Positions 1 through 8,908 of a stretch of 64,000 nt of DNA are shown here, piece by piece (position 1 is the stretch's first letter; each line of letters starts with the position of its first letter). The notes beneath the pieces are model-generated. The model was not told where the DNA came from, made no database searches, and was given only the letters and a program-made list of their open reading frames with translations. Made by a program: the position numbers and the translations under genes. The stretch comes from Streptomyces sp. CB01201 (GTDB lineage: Bacteria; Actinomycetota; Actinomycetes; Streptomycetales; Streptomycetaceae): NCBI RefSeq assembly GCF_002803085.1, contig NZ_NNBJ01000015.1:144240-208239 (forward strand), written 5' to 3'.

Positions 1-291
1 CCCGAGGTCGAGGGTGCGGTCGGGGGCGAGCGCGGTGGGCGCGCAGATGACGGCCGTACGCACCCGGCCCAGCTCGGCCGGGTCGCCGGCGGTGTGGAAG
101 CCGCCCGCGAGCATCCGGCGCAGTTCGGCGGGGGTGAGCGAGCCGTCCACGGGGGTGCGGCCCGCGTTGAGCTCGGCCATGGTGCGGGGGTCCGTGTCGT
201 GGCCGACGGTCTGGATGCCGGCGGCGACGGCGGCTTGGGCGAGGGGCAGGCCCAGGTGGCCGAGTCCGATGACGGCGAGGTCTGCGGGCAT
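1..291 (-). CDS. nucleotide-sugar dehydrogenase, N-terminal part (partial)
   Basis: Only the first 97 codons are inside the window; the gene runs off the left edge. The protein starts MPADLAVIGLGHLGLPLAQA, a Rossmann NAD-binding fold with GLGHLG at residues 9-14. An acidic strand end (VGHDTD) and the early part of a UDP-glucose/GDP-mannose dehydrogenase N-domain follow. Such enzymes oxidise a nucleotide sugar at C6 to the uronic acid in the cytoplasm, supplying surface polysaccharide or glycan synthesis. The substrate cannot be told from this fragment. It is divergent from glpD across about 230 bp. Confidence 0.75.
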   Translation of the reverse strand, partial: MPADLAVIGLGHLGLPLAQAAVAAGIQTVGHDTDPRTMAELNAGRTPVDGSLTPAELRRMLAGGFHTAGDPAELGRVRTAVICAPTALAPDRTLDLG

Positions 292-336
292 GTGACCGTC
301 CTTCCCTTAGCCGGAGGGGACATGGAGCGCAAGCCC

Positions 337-345
337 TGTGGACAG
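337..345 (-). other. DnaA-box-like site 1
   Basis: Read on the minus strand this is CTGTCCACA, one mismatch from the Streptomyces DnaA box TTGTCCACA. It is in inverted orientation to a perfect copy at 422-430; the two share a 10-nt inverted repeat (CCTGTGGACA / TGTCCACAGG). Function here is inferred only. Confidence 0.4.
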
Positions 346-421
346 AATGGGCGTGCGGAATGTCAGACTAAGAGGAAATATGACTGATTTGCCGCATTGT
401 GAGGGCCCGGCAAGCCGAGTG

Positions 422-430
422 TTGTCCACA
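422..430 (+). other. DnaA-box-like site 2 (perfect TTGTCCACA)
   Basis: Exact match to the Streptomyces DnaA-box consensus, about 95 bp upstream of the glpD start in the divergent intergenic region. It could be a regulatory or titration site, or a chance match. Confidence 0.45.
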
Positions 431-524
431 GGCGGTGGCCGATGTCGGTGGTCCCGTCCAGAATCGAGGGTGTGAGCCGGACCACCCGGTCCGCGCGACC
501 ACCCCGATCCACGGGAGGCAAGCC

Positions 525-2231
525 GTGAGGACAGCGACACTGGGACCCGAGCAGCGCGCACAGGCGCTCGCCGCCATGGCCGATCGCGAGCTGGACGTGC
601 TGGTCGTGGGCGCGGGGGTGGTCGGAGCGGGCACGGCCCTCGATGCGGCGACCCGGGGCCTGGCCACCGGTCTGGTCGAAGCGAGGGACTGGGCATCGGG
701 CACCTCCAGCCGCTCCAGCAAGCTGATCCACGGCGGGCTGCGCTATCTGGAGATGCTGGACTTCGCCCTGGTGCGCGAGGCCCTCAAGGAGCGCGGGCTG
801 CTGCTGGAGCGGCTGGCCCCGCATCTGGTGAAGCCCGTCCCGTTCCTCTACCCGTTGCAGCACAAGGGCTGGGAGCGGCTGTACGCGGGCTCGGGCGTCG
901 CGCTCTACGACGCGATGTCCGTCTCCTCGGGCCACGGCAGGGGCTTGCCGACGCACCGTCATCTGAGCCGCCGCCACGCGCTGCGCGTCGCCCCCGCGTT
1001 GAAGAAGGACGCGCTGGTCGGAGCGTTGCAGTACTACGACGCCCAGATGGACGACGCCCGTTATGTGACCACTCTCGTGCGCACCGCCGCCGCCTACGGG
1101 GCCCATGTCGCCAACCGGGCCCGGGTCGTCGGCTTCCTGCGCGAGGGCGAGCGGGTGGTCGGCGCCCGGGTGCAGGACGGCGAGGCGGGCGGCGAGTACG
1201 AGGTCCGCGCCAAGCAGGTGGTGAACGCGACGGGCGTGTGGACCGACGACACCCAGGCCCTGATCGGCGAGCGGGGCCAGTTCCACGTACGCGCCTCGAA
1301 GGGCATCCACCTGGTGGTGCCCAAGGACCGGATCCACTCCAACACCGGGCTGATCCTGCGGACCGAGAAGTCCGTGCTCTTCGTCATCCCCTGGGGCCGG
1401 CACTGGATCGTCGGCACCACCGATACCGACTGGGACCTCGACAAGGCCCACCCGGCCGCCTCCAGTGCCGACATCGACTACCTGCTGGAACACGTCAACT
1501 CGGTGCTCGCGGTGCCGCTGACCCGGGACGACGTCCAGGGCGTCTACGCCGGTCTGCGGCCGCTGCTCGCCGGGGAGTCCGACGCCACCAGCAAGCTCTC
1601 GCGCGAGCACACCGTCGCGCATCCGGTGCCGGGGCTCGTGGTCGTCGCGGGCGGCAAGTACACGACGTACCGGGTGATGGCGAAGGACGCCGTGGACGAG
1701 GCGGTGCACGCGCTCGACCAGCGGGTGGCGGACTGTGTCACCGAGGACATTCCGCTGCTCGGCGCCGAGGGCTACAAGGCGCTGTGGAACACCCGGGCCA
1801 GGATCGCGGCCAGGACCGGGCTCCATGTGGTGCGCGTGGAGCACCTGTTGAACCGGTACGGCTCGATGGCCGAGGACCTCCTGGAGCTGATCACCGCCGA
1901 TCCCACGCTCGGCGAACCCCTCGCCGCGGCCGACGACTACCTGCGCGCCGAGATCGTCTACGCCGCCTCGCACGAGGGTGCCCGACACCTGGACGACGTA
2001 CTGACCCGGCGCACCCGCATCTCGATCGAGACCTTCGACCGGGGCACGCTCTCGGCCCGGGAGTGCGCGGAGCTGATGGCGCCGGTGCTCGGCTGGGACA
2101 GCAAGCAGATCGACAAGGAGGTGGAGCACTACGAGAAGCGGGTGGAGGCGGAGCGGGAGTCGCAGCGCCAGCCGGACGACCTGACGGCGGACGCGGCCCG
2201 GCTCGGCGCGCCGGACATCGCCCCGGTCTAG
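525..2231 (+). CDS. glpD: aerobic glycerol-3-phosphate dehydrogenase
   Basis: FAD-dependent oxidation of sn-glycerol-3-phosphate to dihydroxyacetone phosphate, feeding electrons to quinone at the membrane; part of glycerol and phospholipid metabolism. The 568-aa protein has the dinucleotide-binding GAGVVG at residues 29-34. The GlpD-typical block SSRSSKLIHGGLRYLE follows, then the DAO fold and the C-terminal helical domain (roughly 420-540). Length is normal for the family. I chose the GTG at 525 because GGGAGG lies 6-7 nt upstream; the frame stays open back to 399, but residues there are not GlpD-like. No glpF or glpK lies beside it in the window. Confidence 0.93.
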   Translation: MRTATLGPEQRAQALAAMADRELDVLVVGAGVVGAGTALDAATRGLATGLVEARDWASGTSSRSSKLIHGGLRYLEMLDFALVREALKERGLLLERLAPHLVKPVPFLYPLQHKGWERLYAGSGVALYDAMSVSSGHGRGLPTHRHLSRRHALRVAPALKKDALVGALQYYDAQMDDARYVTTLVRTAAAYGAHVANRARVVGFLREGERVVGARVQDGEAGGEYEVRAKQVVNATGVWTDDTQALIGERGQFHVRASKGIHLVVPKDRIHSNTGLILRTEKSVLFVIPWGRHWIVGTTDTDWDLDKAHPAASSADIDYLLEHVNSVLAVPLTRDDVQGVYAGLRPLLAGESDATSKLSREHTVAHPVPGLVVVAGGKYTTYRVMAKDAVDEAVHALDQRVADCVTEDIPLLGAEGYKALWNTRARIAARTGLHVVRVEHLLNRYGSMAEDLLELITADPTLGEPLAAADDYLRAEIVYAASHEGARHLDDVLTRRTRISIETFDRGTLSARECAELMAPVLGWDSKQIDKEVEHYEKRVEAERESQRQPDDLTADAARLGAPDIAPV

Positions 2232-2993
2232 CGCGGCCGCGCGCGGTTCGGCGCTGGGGATCAGGGAGACAGGCCTCGCCCTCTGCGTACTCGCCCTCGA
2301 TGTTCGGCGGAAGTCGGCTTCGGGGAGCGCGAGTTCGAGGAGGTACGGCGCCCTCGGGCCGCGGGGCGCCCCCGGTGCGGGGTACCACGCGGGGCGCAGG
2401 GGGAGCAGGGGAGCGCGGGGCGCGGACGGTTCGGGTGGGAGTGGGGGAACCGGACCGGTGCTGTCCGCCGTGTAGTTGAAGAGACCGCTGGTGCGAGAGG
2501 GCAGGGAGGGCAGGGAACGCCGGGTGAGGTGGCGGTCGACGTTGCCGTGCCCGCGTACAGGACCGGGCGAACGCCGGTCCACGGCGCCGTCGAGCCCAAG
2601 GCTGCCCTGGCCGCCTGCCGCAGTACTACGGTGGCCACGAACGACTTGGCAGGGCTGCCCGTAGGGAAGTGGCCGTCGCCGCGCCGAGCAGGGCTCGGAG
2701 CATCGGCACGGCGGTCGTCCCTTCCCCCACCGCCAACTTGGCGGAGGCTCGGACCCGGGACCATCACCGGTCCCGGCGTGAGGGACAATGGGGGCTCTGC
2801 CAGGGCGGGTTACGGGCCTCGCGCGGACGCCGGGTTCGACGACGGCTCCGGTGCGGCCGGGCACCCGGCAGGACAGACAGGTCGGAGCGGTGAGCCGGTC
2901 CGCCACCACGAGGGCAGGTCGCGGAGGGCAGGTCGCGGCAGGCCGCGGGCCGAGGCCGGCGCGGGCGAAGATCAGGAATCGCAGAGGGGACGC
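2232..2993. other. 760-bp gap between glpD and the first kinase
   Basis: No convincing gene. Short open frames exist on both strands. On the minus strand, about 2290-2480, one frame has G/C-rich third positions and reads like a Pro-rich peptide (containing GLFNYTADSTG). It has no credible start and no family resemblance I recognise, so it could be a decayed gene. A GACAAT hexamer at 2784-2789 is a possible -10 box for the downstream kinase, implying a leader of about 200 nt. Confidence 0.4.
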
Positions 2994-5690
2994 ATGTCGC
3001 AGGCGGAGCAGTCGCGGGAACCCCAGCGGGACGAGCGGCAGGAACCGGAGGCGTCGTCGGCGCCCGCAGAGTCCGCCGCGGACGCGGCGGGCACGAAGTC
3101 CGGGCGGCGCCCGGCGGACGCGGCGGGCGCCGCGACCCCGGCCGACCGTTCGGACCGGGTCGCCGAGCCCGAATCCGGCGCTGACGCGACGGCGAAGCCG
3201 GGCGCGGGCAAGTCGGTTGATTCCGGACGGAATCCGGCTTCATCCGAGGACAACTCGGGCTCCCGGGAGGGAGATGCGAAGTCCGGCTCGGCCGCAGCCG
3301 CCTCGAAGGGCAGGCCCGATCCCCGGGCGTCGGTGGCCAAGTCCGGTGCCGCCGCCTCGGACGCCGAGCCGAGTGCTTCGGCCGCGAAGGCCAAGTCGCC
3401 TTCGCGCCCCGGCGGAGCCAAGTCCAGGCAGGGCGGCGGCTCGGCGTTCGCGGCGCCGGGTACGGGTGCGGGTACCAGTGGGGCCGGGGGCGCGGGCGGG
3501 CGTGCCGGCGCCCCGGGCGCCGAGCCCGCCGCAGTCCCCGCTGAGCCGAGCCCCGTTGACGCCACGTCAGCATCGAAGCCGGGCTCCGGCCCGAGCGACG
3601 CCAAGCCGGCCACCAAGCCGAGCCCCTCGGCCGCCGACGCCAAGGCGAGCCCCTCGGCCGCCGACGCCAAGCCGAGCCCCTCGGCCGCCGACGCCAAGCC
3701 GGTTGCCAAGGGCGCCTCCGCGGCTCCGGCCGACGCCAAGGCGAGCCCTGCCAAGTCGACCCCCTCGGCTGCTGCCGCCAAGGCGAGCCCCGCCAAGGGC
3801 GCCGCTCAGGCCGCCGCGCCCCTCGTCGAGAACGGCGAAGGGCGGCTGCTCGCGGGGCGGTACCGGCTCGGTGGGGTGCTCGGGCGGGGCGGCATGGGTA
3901 CCGTCTGGCGGGCCGTCGACGAGACGCTCGGGCGGACCGTCGCGGTCAAGGAACTGCGCTTCCCCTCCAGCATCGACGACGACGAGAAGCGCCGCCTCAT
4001 CACGCGCACCCTGCGCGAGGCGAAGGCGATCGCCCGGATCCGCAACACCGCCGCCGTGACCGTCTACGACGTCGTGGACGAGGACGACCGGCCGTGGATC
4101 GTCATGGAGCTCGTCGAGGGCAAGTCGCTCGCCGAAGCCGTGCGCGAGGACGGCACGCTGACGCCCCGCCGGGCCGCCGAGGTGGGCCTCGCGATCCTGG
4201 ACGTACTGCGTTCCGCACACCGCGAGGGCATCCTGCACCGCGACGTCAAGCCGTCCAACGTGCTGATCGCCGAGGACGGCCGGGTCGTGCTGACCGACTT
4301 CGGCATCGCCCAGGTGGAGGGCGACCCCTCCATCACGTCCACCGGCATGCTCGTCGGCGCGCCCTCGTACATCTCGCCCGAGCGGGCCCGTGGCCACAAG
4401 CCCGGCCCGGCCGCCGACCTGTGGTCGCTCGGCGGGCTGCTGTACGCGAGCGTGGAAGGCGTGCCCCCGTACGACAAGGGCTCGGCGATCGCGACGCTGA
4501 CGGCGGTGATGACCGAGCCGGTCGACCCGCCCAAGAACGCGGGCCCGCTCCTGGAGCAGGTCATCTACGGACTGCTGGCCAAGGACCCGGCGCAGCGGCT
4601 CGACAACGCCGCCGCGCGCAAGCTGCTCACCGAGGTGCTCAACGCCCCCGAGCGCCCCGAGCCCGCGCCGGAGCCGGTCTCCGCCGAGGCGACGCGGGTC
4701 ATTCCGCTGCCCCGCGAGCCGAAGACCGACGCGGCCGCCGAGCGGATGCGCGGCGCGCTCAAGTCCGTACGGAACGCGGCGGCCGAGGCCAAGGCGTCCG
4801 CCAAGGAGAAGGCGCAGAGCACCCGCGAGGCGAGGGACGTCCGGTCCAAGGCGGTGCCCGCGCGGACCAGGTCCGGGGCGCCGTCGGGCCCGGTGCCGCC
4901 GCCGCGCGCGTCGCTCACCGACGTGGTGCCGCGCCGCACCCTGGTGATCATCGCGGTGGTCGCCGCGCTCGCCGTCCTCGGCACGGTGCTGGCCATCACG
5001 CTCAGCTCCGGGGGCGACTCCTCGGGCAAGGCCAAGGGGGACAAGTCGGCTTCCAGCGGGCCCGCGGCCGCGGGCTCTCCGGCGAGCAGCAAGCAGGGCG
5101 GCGGCGGCCAGAAGCCGTCCGGCGGGAGCACTCCGTCGGGCCAGGGCGCATCGGCCGGGCAGAGTGAGGGCAAGGGCGACGGCGGCACCAGCGACAACAC
5201 CGGCACCGGTAGCAGTGCGGGTACCGGCGACGGCAGCAAGGGCGGCGACACCGGCAACGCCGCCACCACGCCCTACAAGTCCGCGCAGGGCTTCTCCATA
5301 GGACTGCCCGCGGGTTGGTCGTTCAGCAAGACCGACGACGCGGGCGACCGCTTCAACGGGCCCGACGGGCAGCGGCTCCTCATCGGCTGGACCGACAGCC
5401 CGAGGAAGGACCCGGTGGCGGACTGGACGAGCCAGGAGTCCGGCATGACCAGGTCCGGATACAAGCGCGTGAAGATAGCCGCGGTGAACTACCGGAACTG
5501 GCCCGCGGCCGACTGGGAGTTCACCTACAACGACGACAGCGGGGCCAAGTACCACTCGGTGGACCGCGGCTTCGTCGTCAGCCTCAGCCAGGGGTACGGG
5601 ATCATGTTCTCGGCCAAGGACGCGGACTGGTCGAAGCCGGAGACCCAGCGGACACTGGCCACGCTCTTCGCCACCTTCCAGCCCGCCTGA
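2994..5690 (+). CDS. Ser/Thr protein kinase 1 with long disordered N-terminus
   Basis: Eukaryotic-type receptor kinase of 898 aa. Residues 1-283 are a low-complexity Ala/Ser/Pro/Lys tail with three KPSPSAADA repeats. The kinase domain is about 284-550: glycine loop GRGGMGTV, Lys319 in AVKE, catalytic Asp417 in HRDVKPSN, Asp435 in DFG, then the APE-like SPE. All key residues are present, so it should be active. A basic linker leads to one membrane helix (about 650-672), a Ser/Gly/Lys-rich spacer and an extracellular domain (about 760-898) starting GFSIGLPAGWS. The ATG at 2994 follows GAGGGGA; the frame is open to 2529 without coding character. It is the first of five tandem family members. The cluster position corresponds, from memory, to the PkaI-region kinases of S. 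coelicolor, which affect spore-wall synthesis. Confidence 0.9.
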   Translation: MSQAEQSREPQRDERQEPEASSAPAESAADAAGTKSGRRPADAAGAATPADRSDRVAEPESGADATAKPGAGKSVDSGRNPASSEDNSGSREGDAKSGSAAAASKGRPDPRASVAKSGAAASDAEPSASAAKAKSPSRPGGAKSRQGGGSAFAAPGTGAGTSGAGGAGGRAGAPGAEPAAVPAEPSPVDATSASKPGSGPSDAKPATKPSPSAADAKASPSAADAKPSPSAADAKPVAKGASAAPADAKASPAKSTPSAAAAKASPAKGAAQAAAPLVENGEGRLLAGRYRLGGVLGRGGMGTVWRAVDETLGRTVAVKELRFPSSIDDDEKRRLITRTLREAKAIARIRNTAAVTVYDVVDEDDRPWIVMELVEGKSLAEAVREDGTLTPRRAAEVGLAILDVLRSAHREGILHRDVKPSNVLIAEDGRVVLTDFGIAQVEGDPSITSTGMLVGAPSYISPERARGHKPGPAADLWSLGGLLYASVEGVPPYDKGSAIATLTAVMTEPVDPPKNAGPLLEQVIYGLLAKDPAQRLDNAAARKLLTEVLNAPERPEPAPEPVSAEATRVIPLPREPKTDAAAERMRGALKSVRNAAAEAKASAKEKAQSTREARDVRSKAVPARTRSGAPSGPVPPPRASLTDVVPRRTLVIIAVVAALAVLGTVLAITLSSGGDSSGKAKGDKSASSGPAAAGSPASSKQGGGGQKPSGGSTPSGQGASAGQSEGKGDGGTSDNTGTGSSAGTGDGSKGGDTGNAATTPYKSAQGFSIGLPAGWSFSKTDDAGDRFNGPDGQRLLIGWTDSPRKDPVADWTSQESGMTRSGYKRVKIAAVNYRNWPAADWEFTYNDDSGAKYHSVDRGFVVSLSQGYGIMFSAKDADWSKPETQRTLATLFATFQPA
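3615..3695 (+). repeat. three tandem 27-bp in-frame repeats
   Basis: Three nearly identical 27-bp units encode KPSPSAADA (one has KASPSAADA) inside the disordered N-terminus of kinase 1. The repeats keep frame, so this is protein-level repetition, not a CRISPR or intergenic element. Confidence 0.85.
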
Positions 5691-5691
5691 C

Positions 5692-5731
5692 CCCGTCGGG
5701 CCCCAAGGCGGCCCCGTCGGGCCCCAAGGAC
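5692..5731. repeat. two tandem copies of a ~20-bp GC-rich unit
   Basis: The unit CCCCGTCGGGCCCCAAGG occurs twice right after the stop codon of kinase 1. It is short and GC-rich; no function is evident beyond possible weak structure in the 3' UTR. Confidence 0.6.
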
Positions 5732-5902
5732 GGCCGGTCCGGAGTAAACGGGCATCCCGAGGGCACGATGTGGCAAGGCCACGTATCGTGAGAGCTCGCG
5801 GACCGTACGCAGCCACAATGGGCCGGTAATCGACCGGAATTGGCGTGTTGTGCGGTGCCGAGGGCCATGGTCCGGGGGTACAGCGCGCTGTGGGGAGGCG
5901 TC

Positions 5903-8707
5903 GTGGACGAGTATGCGGGTCGGGTGCTCGCCGACCGCTTTCGGCTGCCGCTGCCCCCTGATGACGGCTACGACCTGATCGAGACCCGCGCCTTCGACAC
6001 CTACAGCGGCCAGGAAGTCCTGGTCCGCCAGATCCCGTTGCCCGAGATCGTCGATGCCGAGATGCTCGACGGAGACGTCGATGACCCGTACGGGACGCCC
6101 GACGCCTATATGAGGGGCGGGCCCGGCAGTGGCCATGGTGCCGCGCCCGGCAGTGGTTACGGTTCCGCGCCCGGTTACGGGCGGACCACGCGCCGGCCCG
6201 CGGATCCGGATGTGCGCCGGGCCGTCGAGGCGGCTCAGGCGGCCGCGCAGATCCCCGATCACCCCCGCCTCGACCAGGTCTTCGACGTCTTCGCGCAGGA
6301 CGGCTCGCTGTGGATCGTCAGCGAACTGATAGCGGCCCGGCCGCTCTCCGCGCTGCTCGCCGAGCGGCCGCTGAACCCCTTTCGCGCGGCGGAGGTCGCC
6401 TCCGATGTGCTGACCGCACTCGCGGTGCTGCACGCGCACGGCTGGACGCATCGCAACATCACCGCCCGTACGGTGTTGATATGCGATGACGGCCGGGTCG
6501 TGCTGACCGGCCTGGCGGCGGGCGCCGCCGAGGAGGCGCTGTGCGGGTACGCCCCGGTGCCGTTCCCGCAGGACGGCAACGGCTTCGGCGAAGCCCCGCC
6601 CCCGTTCCCGCCATCGGTGCCGCCCGGCTTCAACGACCTTGCCCCGCAGGCCACTTCACCCGGACCGTCCGAGCCGCCCCACGGGTCCGAGCCGCCCGCC
6701 CCGCAGCCGTCCCCCGGGCCGCCCGGCCCGGCCGTACCGCCCGGCGCCGCCGCGCGGGCCGGGGTCGTCGCCGCGTACCGCGCGGGCGCCAGGGCCGCGG
6801 CGGCGCGCTCGGCCGCGGACGCCGCCCTCCCGGCCCAGCGCCCCGACCCGGAGGCCGACCACGGCGACGGGACCGGCCGGACCGATCACACCGGCCGGAC
6901 CGACTACACCGACAGGACCGACCGCACCGGCCGCGCCGAGCACGCCGACCGGGCTGACGAGGGCATGTACGACCCCGTGCGCGGCGTACGGGTGCCGAAC
7001 GGTGCCATCGCCAGCCCGTACGCCGACGAGGACGGGCCGGACTCCGGCCGCACGCGCCGCCAGTACGACCCGGTGACCGGCCGCTGGGTCCCGCGCCCCG
7101 CGCCCCGGCAGTCCGAAGCGCGGCCGGAGGGCCCGCGCCAGATCGGCCCCGGGCCGTCCGAGGAATGGCAGGGCTCGCCACGTCCGGCCGCGGCCGGTCC
7201 GAGCGGGCCGCGCGAGCGGGACGACGCCCCGGCCGTCAACTCCGGCCGCCAATCGGCCGGTTCGGCCGCCAATGCGCCCGCGCCCCGAACTCCCGCGCTG
7301 CCCCCCGGCTTCCGCGCCGACGCCTTCCGTGCCGACTCGCAGCGCCGCCCGCACCCCAGCGCGCCGCTGCCCGTCCCGGCCCGGGAGCGCACGCCCGCAC
7401 CGGAGCGCGGCCAGGCCCCGGCCGAGCCGGGCTCCGCCCCCTATCGCGGCCCGGCCAACCGGCTGGCCGCCGAGCGCGCCCGGCACACCCGGATCGCCGT
7501 GATCGGCGCGGTCACCGAACGCTGGGCGCCGGAGCAGGCCGGGCCCATACACGAGAACTGGCGGCTCGCCCCGCCGATCGGCCCCGCCACCGACCTGTGG
7601 GCACTCGGCGCCCTGCTGTTCCGCGCGGTGCAGGGCCACGCCCCCTACCCCGAGGACAGTGCGGCCGAGCTGGTCCAGATGGTCTGCGGTGAGCCGCCCG
7701 CGTTCGCCGAGGAGTGCGGCCCGCTACGGCCCGTCGTCGAGTCGCTGCTGCGTCAGGACCCCACCGAACGGCCCGAGTTCGAGGAACTGCGCGGCTGGCT
7801 GCGCTCCCTGGTGCGCTCCGCGCCCGAGCCGGACGCGGGCGCCCGCATCACCCCGCTGATGGTGCCCGACGCCAAGCGGCTGCCCATTGTGCGCCGCCGG
7901 GGCGAACTGGTGCGCCGCAGAAGGCGATCGGCAGCCGTGGCCGCCACCCCGTCCGTGGAGCACGGGCGCCATCGCCACCGCCAGGCCGCCCCGCAGCGCG
8001 GCCGACCGCGATCGCTGGGACGGTGGTTGCTCGTCCTGATCCTCCTGCTGCTCGCCGGGGCGATCGCGTACGCGGTGCTGCTCATGCCCCGGAACGACTC
8101 CGCGCAGAGCGCCGGCAGCGCCAACCCGCCCCGCCCGAGCGGGCAGCAGGGGACGGGCGCACAGCCCGGCGACTCCACCGTGCCCACGCCCCGCGGCACC
8201 CCGCCCTCCCAGCAGACGCAGACCACCGGTCCCGGCGGTCCCAGCCCCACTCCGGCCGCGGGGTACGTCGTGCGCAAGGACGAGGAGGGCTTCCAGGTCG
8301 GCGTCGACCGGAGCTGGCAGCGCCAGCCGATGAACGACGCCGGGCAAGTCCGTTATGTCGGTGGTGACTTCACGCTGATCGTCGTTCCCGGTAGAGATTC
8401 GGTGAAGGACAACGGCTCGGACCCGCTGGCCTATCAGGCCGACAAGGAGCGCGAACTTCAGCCGTTCCGGGACTCCAGCTGGTCCACTTCCACCGGCCTC
8501 CGGAGCATCCAGGTGGGGCAGCAGGTCATGGCCGAAGGGCAGTTCACCTGGCGTGACAGCAGTGGTCGGCAGGTGTACGTCCGCAATCTCGCCATGATCA
8601 TCAATGGCCGGTATCACGTGGTCCAGGTCATCGGCCCGGAGTCGCAGCGTGACAAGGTGACGGAGATCTTCGGGCAGGCAACGGGCGCCTATCGGGCCAC
8701 CCGCTGA
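5903..8707 (+). CDS. kinase-like membrane protein (pseudokinase) with ~310-aa insert
   Basis: The 934-aa protein follows the Ser/Thr kinase plan but lacks catalytic residues. There is no glycine-rich loop. The AxK lysine is Arg42 (VLVRQI). HRD is HRN with Asn185 (HRNITART). DFG is GLA at 203-205. After that point about 310 residues of Pro/Ala/Gly/Arg-rich sequence interrupt the fold. The C-lobe then resumes with APE at 542-544, DLWALGALLF and a normal end near 640. One membrane helix (about 707-729) and an extracellular domain (about 795-934, GFQVGVDRSW) follow. The GTG at 5903 has GGGGAGG upstream; the frame opens at 5840. It probably scaffolds or regulates the neighbouring active kinases rather than transferring phosphate. 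Confidence 0.85.
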   Translation: MDEYAGRVLADRFRLPLPPDDGYDLIETRAFDTYSGQEVLVRQIPLPEIVDAEMLDGDVDDPYGTPDAYMRGGPGSGHGAAPGSGYGSAPGYGRTTRRPADPDVRRAVEAAQAAAQIPDHPRLDQVFDVFAQDGSLWIVSELIAARPLSALLAERPLNPFRAAEVASDVLTALAVLHAHGWTHRNITARTVLICDDGRVVLTGLAAGAAEEALCGYAPVPFPQDGNGFGEAPPPFPPSVPPGFNDLAPQATSPGPSEPPHGSEPPAPQPSPGPPGPAVPPGAAARAGVVAAYRAGARAAAARSAADAALPAQRPDPEADHGDGTGRTDHTGRTDYTDRTDRTGRAEHADRADEGMYDPVRGVRVPNGAIASPYADEDGPDSGRTRRQYDPVTGRWVPRPAPRQSEARPEGPRQIGPGPSEEWQGSPRPAAAGPSGPRERDDAPAVNSGRQSAGSAANAPAPRTPALPPGFRADAFRADSQRRPHPSAPLPVPARERTPAPERGQAPAEPGSAPYRGPANRLAAERARHTRIAVIGAVTERWAPEQAGPIHENWRLAPPIGPATDLWALGALLFRAVQGHAPYPEDSAAELVQMVCGEPPAFAEECGPLRPVVESLLRQDPTERPEFEELRGWLRSLVRSAPEPDAGARITPLMVPDAKRLPIVRRRGELVRRRRRSAAVAATPSVEHGRHRHRQAAPQRGRPRSLGRWLLVLILLLLAGAIAYAVLLMPRNDSAQSAGSANPPRPSGQQGTGAQPGDSTVPTPRGTPPSQQTQTTGPGGPSPTPAAGYVVRKDEEGFQVGVDRSWQRQPMNDAGQVRYVGGDFTLIVVPGRDSVKDNGSDPLAYQADKERELQPFRDSSWSTSTGLRSIQVGQQVMAEGQFTWRDSSGRQVYVRNLAMIINGRYHVVQVIGPESQRDKVTEIFGQATGAYRATR

Positions 8708-8908
8708 CGGTCGGTCACACTCCGCAGTCTCCTAAATCACCCTGCCTGTACGGGATTCGGCCGATTCGCTCGGTGGGGTGCCGGGGCGAATGGCCTGATC
8801 ACTGCGGGACCAAGGGCCCGTATGGTCACGGTTGGGTGCCCCAAGGTTCCCTGGCCGGATTCCGCTCCGTAATCTGGCTCCGAAGGAAAGTCTGGTCGGG
8901 CGGGGGAC

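Noticed and set aside
363..2909. 848-codon open frame on the minus strand
   Set aside because: It lies antisense to glpD, whose motifs are unmistakable; the frame is open because of codon bias in GC-rich DNA.
3615..3695. Three 27-bp repeats considered as CRISPR
   Set aside because: No spacers; the units are directly adjacent and in frame inside a protein.
3567..5816. 749-codon minus-strand frame
   Set aside because: Antisense shadow of kinase 1; Gly/Arg/Val-rich with no domain.
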